In this document: piece by piece, positions 45,846 through 54,790 of the stretch | How positions within the stretch are numbered: position 1 is the first letter of the stretch | Layout of the letters: every line of letters begins with the position of its first letter | From: Didymodactylos carnosus | Lineage: Eukaryota; Rotifera; Eurotatoria; Philodinida; Philodinidae | Assembly: GCA_905250885.1 (NCBI GenBank) | Contig: CAJNOQ010000171.1 | Location: 1-64,000, forward strand | Direction of reading: 5' to 3' | Length of the DNA stretch: 64,000 nt | The notes under the pieces: model-generated | The model's input: the letters and a program-made list of their open reading frames with translations, nothing else | Told to the model about the DNA's origin: nothing | Databases searched by the model: none | Translations under genes and position numbers: made by a program

Positions 45846-46560
45846 CAAAGGTAATGCTGTGACATTTTTGATACGGTAATCTGCATTTTTCTCATACTGT
45901 AGGAGCTTAGAAAGTTCGTTCTGACGCCATTCGACGCACTTCATCAAACTATACTTACGACATAAAAACGAAGATTTTCGGTCCAAGACTCGAGCTTCCA
46001 GAAAGATTTTTCGGCGAGTAACGCTGTGACAGAAAAGGTCCTTATTTTTTGAGAACTTTTGATACAGCTCTGATTTTCTGCGAATTGAGCTGTGCATCTG
46101 AAAAGTTTCTAGAGGCAAGTTTGTAGAGAAGCTAACGGGCTTTTGGTAAAAAATACTTTCTCCCAAACCCTCCCGCACGCCTAGAAAAGTCGATTTTGTA
46201 AAATAACGCTGTGATACACTTTTTGTCGCACCATTTTTTAGGCACTAAACATTGTTCAAAAAACTTCCTACTTATAGTTTGTGTAGTTCTAGGTTTTCTG
46301 AAAAGATTCCAGTTGAAAATAAAGTTCGAAAAAGTCTCTGAGGCTTTCAGACCAAGGCGGAAATTGAAACGTTCAAACAGCCACTGTGTCTCGACTGGAA
46401 AATAGATTCAAAACAAAATGAGCCATTTTGTAGAGAATTGAATTCTCTATTCAATGGTATGTTTTTAAAATTTTAAATTAGAATTTTTATATTGAAAATT
46501 AATTTTTTCTTCAAAAAAAAGTCAGATTTTTAGCTAGGAAACGCTGTGCCTAGTGATGTG
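45846..46560. repeat. Possible decayed satellite with about 170-bp period
   Basis: The word TAAYGCTGTGAYA recurs at 45852, 46019 and 46204, with weaker forms near 46380 (CCACTGTGTC) and 46540 (AACGCTGTGCC). Spacings are about 167, 185, 176 and 160 bp. Between them only short TTTTCTG(A)AAAG-like words are shared, so the repeat is old if real. A 160-codon minus frame crosses it but has no recognisable domain. Confidence 0.3.
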
Positions 46561-46790
46561 TCCCTATCGATTTTCCGATGAAAAAAATTCAAAAAAAGCT
46601 TGATCAGCCAAGCGTCGCGTTACGTGGACAAGCCGTACAGTTAGCGTGTTAGATCTTCTAGATTCATGCAGTACTTTAGAACTGACAGCTGGTTTCTTTT
46701 GCATTCACATTCTTATTCTTAGCTATCCTTCTGAACAAAGAATAAAAACATAATCAATAATTTATTCTTTCAACAAACCATAATAATAAT

Positions 46791-47372
46791 TTATTTGTGT
46801 TTCTGTGCGTATATCTTTTGTGTGTATGGTTCTTCGAAAAAGACTGCAATTTGATAAAAAATATAAACTATTCCTGTAACTAATAAACCAGTCGGTGAGG
46901 AATAATATAGTGACATAGCAAAAAATGATAATGATGATCCCACATACATTGGATTATTTAAAATATTGAAAGGAAATGTTGTCACTGGCGCATCCATTAG
47001 AATTCCACAGTAATCACCCAAAAACGTTCCAGTAATACCTAATTTATAAAATGATGACCAAACAAATGTTTGCCCAACAATAAATAATAGAACTGCTAGT
47101 GGTGATATTAAGCCAGAATATGTTTCGAGTAAGACTGATTTTCCATGTCGTTGAATTGTTTGTCGAATTAAATAATCACGATAAGACGAAAAAGAGAAGA
47201 TCCATATTGTTAATAAATAGCATGTTAAATATCGTCTATATTTTGAAGCATTTATTGGTGTAATGAAATAGCAGAAGCGTGCAAGGATATTCCATATGAT
47301 AGGACATAGCATAATAATCAGACACGTATAATGCAATTCAGCATCATATACGTCAATAGTAGTAGAAGACAT
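46791..47372 (-). CDS. PEMT: Phosphatidylethanolamine N-methyltransferase
   Basis: A single-exon 193-residue protein, close to the 199 residues of human PEMT. PEMT is an ER/mitochondria-associated membrane enzyme that methylates phosphatidylethanolamine three times with S-adenosylmethionine to make phosphatidylcholine. Seen: four hydrophobic segments (about 14-36, 46-63, 84-112, 142-175); the conserved block ITGTFLGDYCGILMDAPVT; FPFNILNNPMYVGSSLSFF; SPTGLLVTG; and FEEPYTQKIYAQKHK. The Glu pair falls at residues 180-181, the numbering of the SAM-binding pair in human PEMT. The start Met precedes the first hydrophobic segment by a suitable 12 residues. On the minus strand an AATAAA lies about 25 nt past the stop (46761-46766). 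It is followed downstream by no gene for 4 kb and preceded by a small membrane protein. Confidence 0.93.
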   Translation of the reverse strand: MSSTTIDVYDAELHYTCLIIMLCPIIWNILARFCYFITPINASKYRRYLTCYLLTIWIFSFSSYRDYLIRQTIQRHGKSVLLETYSGLISPLAVLLFIVGQTFVWSSFYKLGITGTFLGDYCGILMDAPVTTFPFNILNNPMYVGSSLSFFAMSLYYSSPTGLLVTGIVYIFYQIAVFFEEPYTQKIYAQKHK

Positions 47373-47619
47373 GAAATACTAAACTAAATAAGGCAAACAA
47401 ATTTTAATTTGGGAAAGATTCTGCAAAGCAACATGTTAATAAAGTTGAAACACACTGCGCCGACTTATCTAGCCCATTAGTCTGATACTATAGTTTATTG
47501 TTTTAAAAAAACGAGGTTATTTATACTAAAAAAATACACTTGGATGCTACCTTCGGGACAAAAAAAACGTAACAGTTTGTGTGTCTTTCCTAGGGTATTC
47601 GTACATATGTGTCTAATAT

Positions 47620-47946
47620 TTAATTTTTAATTCCTTGTTCTTTTTTGAATTTTTCGACTTCTTCTTTATTTGGTGGATAACGTAGATCATCGAGCCAATG
47701 GGCAAATTTATGATCTAGTTGATGATGAACCATTGTATATGGTGTATAAGCAAGATCAGCTTTACGCGTAATAGCAAGATATAATTGTAGAAGAACAGCA
47801 CCGGCAAGAATACGATGTGTTATGCGAAATGGACGAGAATTTGAATAATACCACCGTAAAGGAACACGATACAATTGACCAAGTGCATGGTAGGGAAATA
47901 TATTTTGACGGCCTTGTATGCCGTAAATTATTTTCATATTCTCCAT
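47620..47946 (-). CDS. Small single-span membrane protein, possibly mitochondrial
   Basis: 108 residues that I cannot assign to a family. The N-terminal half is basic and aromatic (FPYHALGQLYRVPLRWYYS). One hydrophobic segment covers about 46-60 (ILAGAVLLQLYLAI), and a soluble tail is rich in His, Asp and Lys (MVHHQLDHKFAHWLDDLRYP, then a charged helix to the end). Size, one membrane span and a basic N-terminus are typical of accessory subunits of respiratory complexes, and COX6B lies 1.6 kb upstream on the same strand, but no named subunit is matched with confidence. A second in-frame Met at residue 4 is an alternative start. The compact composition and lack of stops support a real gene. Confidence 0.6.
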   Translation of the reverse strand: MENMKIIYGIQGRQNIFPYHALGQLYRVPLRWYYSNSRPFRITHRILAGAVLLQLYLAITRKADLAYTPYTMVHHQLDHKFAHWLDDLRYPPNKEEVEKFKKEQGIKN

Positions 47947-48123
47947 TTTTCAATGAATGATGAAAAGTTTTAAATTAAATAATCAAATAGGTAAAACTTC
48001 TAAAAAGAAAAATAGAAGAGATGCATGAAAGAAAAACCGAACAGAGCGTACACTTTTCCACTAACAGTGACATCTAATTAATCGATTCGTATGACGCAGT
48101 TATGCTGAAAAAACAACGTTTAA
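47947..48123. other. Short upstream spacer of the small membrane protein
   Basis: AT-rich and leads directly into the piggyBac-like element; no motifs assigned. Confidence 0.3.
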
Positions 48124-49185
48124 CCCTCATATCACCACCTATGGAATAGTAGCCTGGTTCCTATCTAGGGTCTGTACGGACCCCATGTTGATGAAATAGG
48201 AACAATACACGAAGTTAGCATTCGGTTATATTGGAATTGCGGAGGCTTTGCAGGAGACTTCACTGTAAGAAAAAACAAACAGAATGGTCATTGTTTTCAG
48301 TTACAATGAGTACTAACCCTGATCAACAAGCAGATCGAATGTTTTTGTTTTGTTTATATGTCAAAAGCTATATGAGCCTAAATCCGGTTTGCCCATTGTC
48401 ACCCGTATACATAAACGCTCATATCACCACCTATGAGATAGTATTCAGATTTCCCCTGAGTCAATAGATGATGACGAGAAAGGAGAGAACAGAATAAAGA
48501 ATGATCTACACATATACTATCATGGCACGTAAGCGTACGAGAGGTGTCTTTCACTTACAATATGAGGTAAAAAGGAAGCTCTGGAAACTTCTAGCAGATA
48601 GAAACCTCGGAAACATTCTCTAGAAACGAAGAGAGATATAAAATGCAAAATGGACAGAACAGAAATGAGGAATCTAAATGAAGTATTGTAATATGGAATC
48701 CAGGCGGACCCTAGGTGGTGATATGAGGGAAAGAACGAACTTTTCCTTAACATATCTCAGTAAAAAGAGCGTAAAAATTTTGAGAGAATACAATACAAGA
48801 AATACGAAAATACAAGGAATCTTATGCATGATTACTGTGTATGGGAATTGCTTTGTACCCATTATAGTTCAAAACAATTGCCTTTCTGTTTGCTTTCCCT
48901 TGCCATGAAGTCTCCTGGGAAGCCCCTACAGTTCTAGTATAGCCTGATGCTAACGTCGTACATCGCTCCTGTTTTATCAATCTGGGATCCGTACGAACTC
49001 CAGATGGTGAAGAAACGTTTGAATCTACTTTGGACTAGACTCTCTTATCAACAACGGCTTATTATCAACGTACTCTACTAATCTTGCTAAGGCATATCTA
49101 AAGCGACGAGGTTTTATTTACTGTTGTGTGTATATAGCGTTAAAATGGAACTGGTCCGGGCGGACTCCAGACAGTGATGTGAGGG
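48124..49185. mobile_element. piggyBac-like fold-back element with TTAA sites
   Basis: Flanked by TTAA on both sides (48120-48123 and 49186-49189), with termini CCCTCATATCACCACC and, reversed, CCCTCACATCACTGTC. The two ends also pair further inside: TACGGACCCC, GAAGTTAGCAT and CAGGAGACTTCA around 48170-48260 correspond to the reverse of 48905-49010. A second pair of the same termini lies inside (about 48417 and 48729), so a related element is nested or partly duplicated. TTAA duplication and CCC termini identify the piggyBac superfamily. No transposase is present. Confidence 0.7.
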
Positions 49186-49527
49186 TTAAATGAAGCAAAA
49201 AATCCATTCAATCCGTCGATCGCATTGTTACGACTTTTTCTGTGTTTTTTTTCCTCCAACGCGTCAGGATTACGCAAAGGATTATTGTGATAATAAGTTT
49301 AACAGGCAACAAACAAAAAAGAAACCAATATTTGAGACACTTTTTATTATATAAAAAATACAGCGGGCAAAAAACGTGACCAATCGAATACAAACTACTG
49401 GCTACAAGACGCAAAAGAAAAAAACAGGGCTAGTTTATATTTCAATGGGAGGAAATAATTGTTTTTTCGAAGAGAATTGAATAAAAAATAGTTTCTATAA
49501 TGAGCATTCACTTTGGTGTGGATACTT

Positions 49528-50597
49528 CTAATTATTGATACCAGGAAATACACCTTTTTCAAGTTCCTCATCCCATCTTTCAACCTAAAATCGGAAAAGG
49601 AATAATTATAATGAAAAAGCCTAAAACATCGTGAAAAAGACACAAAATTTTGCTTTCTTGGTATTAGACATTAACCACCATACGGTTAACCGTTGTGACA
49701 TGCTCATTCCGCTGTTTTTTACTCGAAATGAGAGTAATGTCGTTGATTTATGTCTAAATGAAATTTGTCAGCTCATCAGAATGCGTGAAAGATGGCATTC
49801 TGGGTAAAAATGCAAAAATTTAGCAGCTGTATATGGTATAAGTGAGACTTTAGTGATGAGTCAATAGTTAACCGTTCGGCTGGTTATTTACGATTACGGT
49901 TATTGGTTAATAACCATAATTGGTGCTTACTTGGTATCTCTTACAAACTCAGAATGAGAATTATTTGAGATGATCGAAAAGCGCTAAGAAATCAAAATAA
50001 ATAGCATGCGAGAAGAGAAATGACTTTTTAATTATACGTCTCTGAAAAAAGAAAGTTGCAAGCTTACCCAAGAATGAGGGCATAAATCTTTGTATAAATG
50101 TTTAAAATATCCGCAAATTTTTTCGTCTTGTTTGACGTCCATACAACGATGATAGTCAACATAATTAACCCAACAACGTCTAAAATAATCAAATATACTG
50201 GCCTCTATGAAAAACAGAAGCGAAACATGATCTTATCTTACTTTGTTTGATTTGAATTTGGAAAACGTGGATCAAGTGGTGCTGAACTCGAGCGTTCTTT
50301 CCAGTATTCTTTTAAACATTGTGCAACGCCCGCTGGAAATATTTCTGCCCACTTACTGTGTGTGAACAAATTTTTCTTTGCCTATAAAGACCAAATTGAA
50401 ATATGTTATCAGATGCACGAGAGAAACGTTTAAATTCGAACCATTTCAAATCTTTCTGTGTAGCTCATATCTTGCTCTTTTGCTTCTTTATCTAATTTTT
50501 GATGAATTTCTTTACATAACTGTTCATCATAATGGTCTAATTTAGGATTTTTTGCTATATCTTCTAAGGACGTTATCAATGCCGATGCTGAGGACAT
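49528..50597 (-). CDS. COX6B: Cytochrome c oxidase subunit 6B with long N-terminal extension
   Basis: Four exons on the minus strand, 50442-50597, 50242-50381, 50068-50179 and 49528-49584, give 154 residues. COX6B caps complex IV on the intermembrane-space side at the dimer interface. The C-terminal half is diagnostic: LDPRFPNSNQTK (88-99), then C101-X9-C111 (CWVNYVDYHRC) and C121-X10-C132 (ending LCPHSW), then VERWDEELEKGVFPG. This CX9C/CX10C spacing is the COX6B pattern, and the cysteines need the MIA40 relay for folding. Animal COX6B is normally about 85 residues, so about 70 extra N-terminal residues are present: charged, helical, with SKWAEIFPAGVAQCLKEYW just before the core. The first donor (ATG|GTTCGA) is a weak consensus, so the exon 1-2 junction is the least certain part. 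A mis-joined upstream exon is the main alternative to a true extension. Confidence 0.88.
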
Positions 50598-51289
50598 TTT
50601 TTATCTAAAACAGCAACAAGAAACCAGGATGATAAAAGGTCGTCTACTAGAACTTTAAAAGTAAAAACCTTCGAGAAAAAATCATTAAAAAACGTGAATA
50701 ACTGAAAAGTCGATGATTTAATTCGTATATTTTAGCGAAAGAGAACAAGAGAATTTTTAAAGAAATTTTCTCTGTGGTTTATTGTTAATCAACATCCTGG
50801 ATACAAAAAGTTAGCAGAACATTTGTTTAAATCTGGAATCTCAGAGCCATCTAATATACGACGAAAATGAAATAAACAACTCCGATAACAACTACTTGTG
50901 GCCACCTTTCAGACATTTTTTTTTGAAAGTTAATGCTGTGAATGTGGAGAGGTACTCTTGAATCTTTTCCTTTCTAACAAGGAAAATTTTTTTCTCTAAA
51001 TTTTTTATAAACATTTTACATAAGCACTACAATAACCCTTTGTGTTAAAAGAAAGTTAGTATAGATGACGTAAGTCTCTCTACTTTAGGATTGGACAGCT
51101 CGACTAACAAACAAAAAAGTGAGCAGTGTATTGAACTTTTTTTTGTAGAAAATAAATAAATAACTAATCAATTGCAATAATATCACAGTATGTTTCAGTC
51201 ATTTCGATTAATGTTGGAACCGAGCTCAGTGGCTGGCTAATCCAGCGCTACTCAAAATGTACGAAATTTGGAAAAAAGGCCGTGCTGAT
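50598..51289. other. Stretch without a supported gene
   Basis: Probable upstream region of COX6B followed by AT-rich sequence up to the LINE fragment. No motifs assigned. Confidence 0.35.
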
Positions 51290-52400
51290 GGCAACAACTG
51301 CTTGGGCCTTTTTTATTGCTTATTTTTATTAACGATCTACCTCTGTCGCTTCCACCTAATTGTGAAATCTGTCTCTTTGCTGATGATGTTTTTTTGATTG
51401 TTCTTCTTTCCTCTACTGGTTGTTCTAATTTTTCTCACCTTCAAAACTATATAAACTCTGTTTCTCACTGGTCTTCTTCCAATCTCATGTCTTTAAACGT
51501 TTCTAAATGTTGTTGGCTTCCTTTCTCATTCAACCTCTTTCCGTACGTTTATAATCAATTGTATCTCACTGGTATTCCTCTCTCTGTTGTCTTGATGTTC
51601 TTGTTTCGCACGATCTTAGGTGGAATGGTTATGCCAAGGACATTGCTCTTGCTTGTCGGCGCAAGCATGAAGCATTGAATCGTGTCTTTGGATTAGCTCC
51701 AACTGAAGTTCGGCGTCGAATCTATCTTTCTTCTGTTCTTCCCAAGGTTGACTATTGCTGTGCCTTGTTTGACAGTTCGTTTTCTCTTACTGCTCTTGAT
51801 TCGGTAAACAAACTTGCTTCTCGTGTTATTTCTCACAATTTTGACTATCGTTCTTCTAGTTCTCTACTTGTGTCTCAACTTTCTCTTACAAATCTCACTC
51901 TTCGTCATAAATACTTTAGACTTCTACAGTTTTTCAAAATTTATCATCGTCGAAGTCCTGTTTCTCTTTTTTATACTATTCATCTTCACGTCTTCAACAT
52001 TCTAAATATGTTCGCATTCACTCTTCTGTTGATGGTTATTCTCCACAAACGGTGCATTCTTCTTTTTTTTATTCAACTATTGCTGACTGGAATAATCTCC
52101 CAGAGTCAGTTATTTGTCTTTCTTCTTTAACGTCTTTCAAAACAGCTTTATGTCAGTATCTCCTCCAGTGAAACATTTGTCAGTTAAGAATTTATGTTTA
52201 TTCTTTTTTGCTTACTTCTTTTATTTTTTTCAAAAAATTTGTTCTTTTCTTACTACTTTTGGTTCTAACCTTAGTTGTCTTATTTATTTTGTTCTTTTTT
52301 ATTACTCTTTTTGTGTTGTTTGGCTTGAGTCATTGTTATTACAGGTCAGTGACCTTTGATGACTCTCACTTTTCGTGAATAAAACAGTCTTAGTCTGTCT
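51290..52400 (+). mobile_element. Broken LINE fragment (reverse transcriptase C-terminal half)
   Basis: From about 51300 the plus strand reads LIFINDLPLSLP and CEICLFADDVFLI, which contains the catalytic FADD motif, then SNLMSLNVSKC. The frame shifts between about 51560 and 51610 and continues as DLRWNGYAKDIALACRRKHE, then FGLAPTEVRRRIYLSSVLPK, VDYCCALFDSSF and RHKYFRLLQFFKIYHRRSP up to about 52000. Further frame changes follow. Sequence upstream of the catalytic region is missing. The 3' tail includes GTCAGTGACCTTTGATGACT and an AATAAAACAG near 52378. It is the same general family as 42225-42978 but a different subfamily. Confidence 0.75.
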
Positions 52401-53964
52401 TACGTACGCTGGATTTTGCTGGGGGATGCGCTGAATTTTTTTCATTATGCTACTTTCTAAGTTTTTCTGCCGAACTACCAGAATCTCCTTTGTTTCCATT
52501 GGAGTTTCAAGTCTTGAAAACTTAGAACCCGTTTTTTCCCCCGCGTATCAAAAAATCGGAATCGGGTAACCCCCCATACTTTTTAAAAAATTTCGCTCTG
52601 ATTTACTCCGAAAAATTTGTGAGAATTTTCCAGTGACGTGATGGCGATGACTTTCATCTTTTACTGCAGCAGTGACAAATAAAGTCTATCATGGAGATAG
52701 TTTTGGAATATTTGTTCTGTGAGTTTACATAATTGTATTTTCTTCAGTTTCTCTATTGCGAAGATCAGATAGCCTTGTATTCTACGTAGTTCACGCCATA
52801 AATTGAGCCTTAAACAAGTAACTGCAAGCAATTGAGTACCAATAAGCAGTTTTTAGTGAGATCGTTACATCGGAGGGTTCATCTGGTAATAATTCATAAC
52901 TTTGAATGTTGAATATTGATAAAGATGAGGACTATGTCAAACATCGATTCTAAGAATCAAATGAACTGCAATCACTTTCTCACGTGCTGATCAGCGTTCA
53001 ATATGAAAAATGATATGAAACAAACAAATCATGAGCCAAATCGCTTTCTATAGGTCAAAAATAAGGGACTAGTCATCAACATGCGTTTCTTCCTAGATGC
53101 ATAAGAGAATCAAATCTCTTAATAGTTTTTCACGGTCCGAAACGGTCTCAAAGAAAAATTTTACACTCCGCCTTCCCGTGCACATCGCTCCCCACCCGCC
53201 CGATCCCCGTATGTTTCATTTCACTGCTTTACCCGCCCCGGATCGCCCGTATGTCGACACTACCCGTACTCGCCCGAACCCGTGCAGACCTTGAAGATTC
53301 TTGCCCCGCCCGCCCATCGCCACGTGGCTCCGCGGGTCGAAACCCGTGGACCACACACCTCTGATTGATATGCTTGTATTTCGAAATCAATTTCGCAAGA
53401 CTATCAACTGAACTACTTTTAGCCTAATAATCTGATATCCTCATCCCTCTAATTAAGATGCATACATTTTTGCTTGATTTTCTTATCGAAAGATTTAACA
53501 CTACTATTGATCAAGAATATACGCACTCCAAAATCTACGAATTAAAACGCTGTTTCTAGCAAAAGCAAACATTTTTCAACTTAAAAGCAACTTGTTAATG
53601 AATTAAAAAGTTGGTGGTCCAATCATTTTTTTTGTAGTCCAAAGTTTCAATAAGAAAAAAAGATTAATATTCAAATAACATCGGTACTCATTTGCTTAAC
53701 ATTGTATGCTTCACATAAGCTACTGTGATCCAACATTAAAAACGTACATTTCAAGTCGCGATTTACTTTTAGAAAAAAAATTTCTAATCCTTTTGATGAG
53801 TTTTTCTACAATGGAAAATTCAAATGTCGGTAGGGCATTTGCTAACAAGAATAAAAAGCTGATTGTTATAATAAAAATGGATAGATTAAATTGTTGTTTC
53901 TATATTATATATATATTTATTTGCCTAGATATTACCAATACTTTTCCAGTATAAAATATCCATA
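52401..53964. other. Stretch without a supported gene, containing a GC-rich patch
   Basis: Only the CCCGCCCG-rich patch at 53155-53346 stands out; the remainder is AT-rich. Confidence 0.35.
53155..53346. repeat. GC-rich hAT-like terminal region
   Basis: Tandem CCCGCCCGATCCCCGTA-like words run to the right end, which reversed reads CAGAGGTGTGTGGTCCACGG. An internal CAAGGTCTGCACGGGTTCGG resembles the terminus of the element at 38366-39125. (C/T)AGAGGTNTG ends with ACCCG subterminal repeats are typical of hAT elements. The left end could not be found. Confidence 0.4.
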
Positions 53965-54356
53965 GTATGCACCAACGAATAGCGCCAATTCAACTGCGCA
54001 ATGTTGGTAATCGACGTATAGAAGCACAATTAACATCGATGCTACTAATGTAAACCCTCTTTGTCGGTCTGTTCGTGCTCCCGTTTTTTGTACAGACTAT
54101 TCGTTCGGCGATAGCAGCAATAGTACTCACAACATCGAGCGTACTGCGTAAGAAAGTTTTTTTCTGGACTTGACTTTTTTGTTGTGGTATGTTACATTAG
54201 CATCACCATTTTATGTTTATATCTCCGCATCGCCTGCATTTCGAAAACAAGTGAAAAACTATTTCGTGGATCTCGTAAAACAGCAACAATCAGCAATTCA
54301 GCGTGGACAGAATTACCTTTTGGAGACAATAAGAGAAACTCGTTCATGCTTTTAAT
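53965..54356 (+). pseudogene. Rhodopsin-type GPCR fragment (TM6-TM7)
   Basis: Reads GNRRIEAQLTSMLLM, then after a stop TLFVGLFVLPFFVQTIRSAI (TM6-like), and in another frame LLWYVTLASPFYVYISASPAFRKQV (TM7 plus helix 8; 54179-54253) and a short tail ending near 54355. The (N/S)P-x-x-Y of TM7 appears as SPFYVY. TM1-TM5 are absent upstream. At least one in-frame stop and one frame change make it a pseudogene; a spliced functional 3' end is less likely because no upstream exons are visible. Confidence 0.55.
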
Positions 54357-54790
54357 CGTATCATGCAAGCTAATCATACAACCTATTTATTTAGCGATAG
54401 CAGTGGCGGCACCCAAAACAGGCAAACGTGCTACGTTACAAAGCTTATCTATCGTACCTCCTCACAGACAAAGAAATTAAGAAACGCCCTGGTCCTCGAT
54501 GGACCGAAAAACGAGTTGGAAAGACTACCAATGGTATAATTGGTAATTTATAAGTGTAATTAATAAGTCACACATTTCACCAATTTTTTTCCATATTATC
54601 TGTTAATACACTGACGTAGAAGTAAGAATCAGAAACGTGAGAGATACGTCATGTACAGACTGATTTGCTGTGAATATCATTGGTCATTCTCATACGAAGT
54701 TGAAATACAAATCAATTTTATAAGACTGTCATCGACTACACCATCCCAGAATGCACTGACAATAGCTCTATTATTTCTGTTTTTATAGCA
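54357..54790. other. Short intergenic stretch
   Basis: Lies between the GPCR fragment and the LRRC41-like stop codon; nothing assigned. Confidence 0.35.

Noticed and set aside
45696-46178. 160-codon minus-strand frame
   Set aside because: No domain, no splice-compatible neighbour, and it overlaps a possible periodic repeat. Length alone is weak evidence in this composition.
47620-47946. Naming the 108-residue protein as NDUFB2 or another complex I subunit
   Set aside because: A vague resemblance of the His/Asp tail is not enough, and the tryptophan-rich family pattern is missing.
53706-53954. 82-codon plus-strand frame next to the GPCR fragment as TM1-TM5
   Set aside because: It is mildly hydrophobic at its end but lacks any class A receptor motif or sensible join to the TM6 segment.
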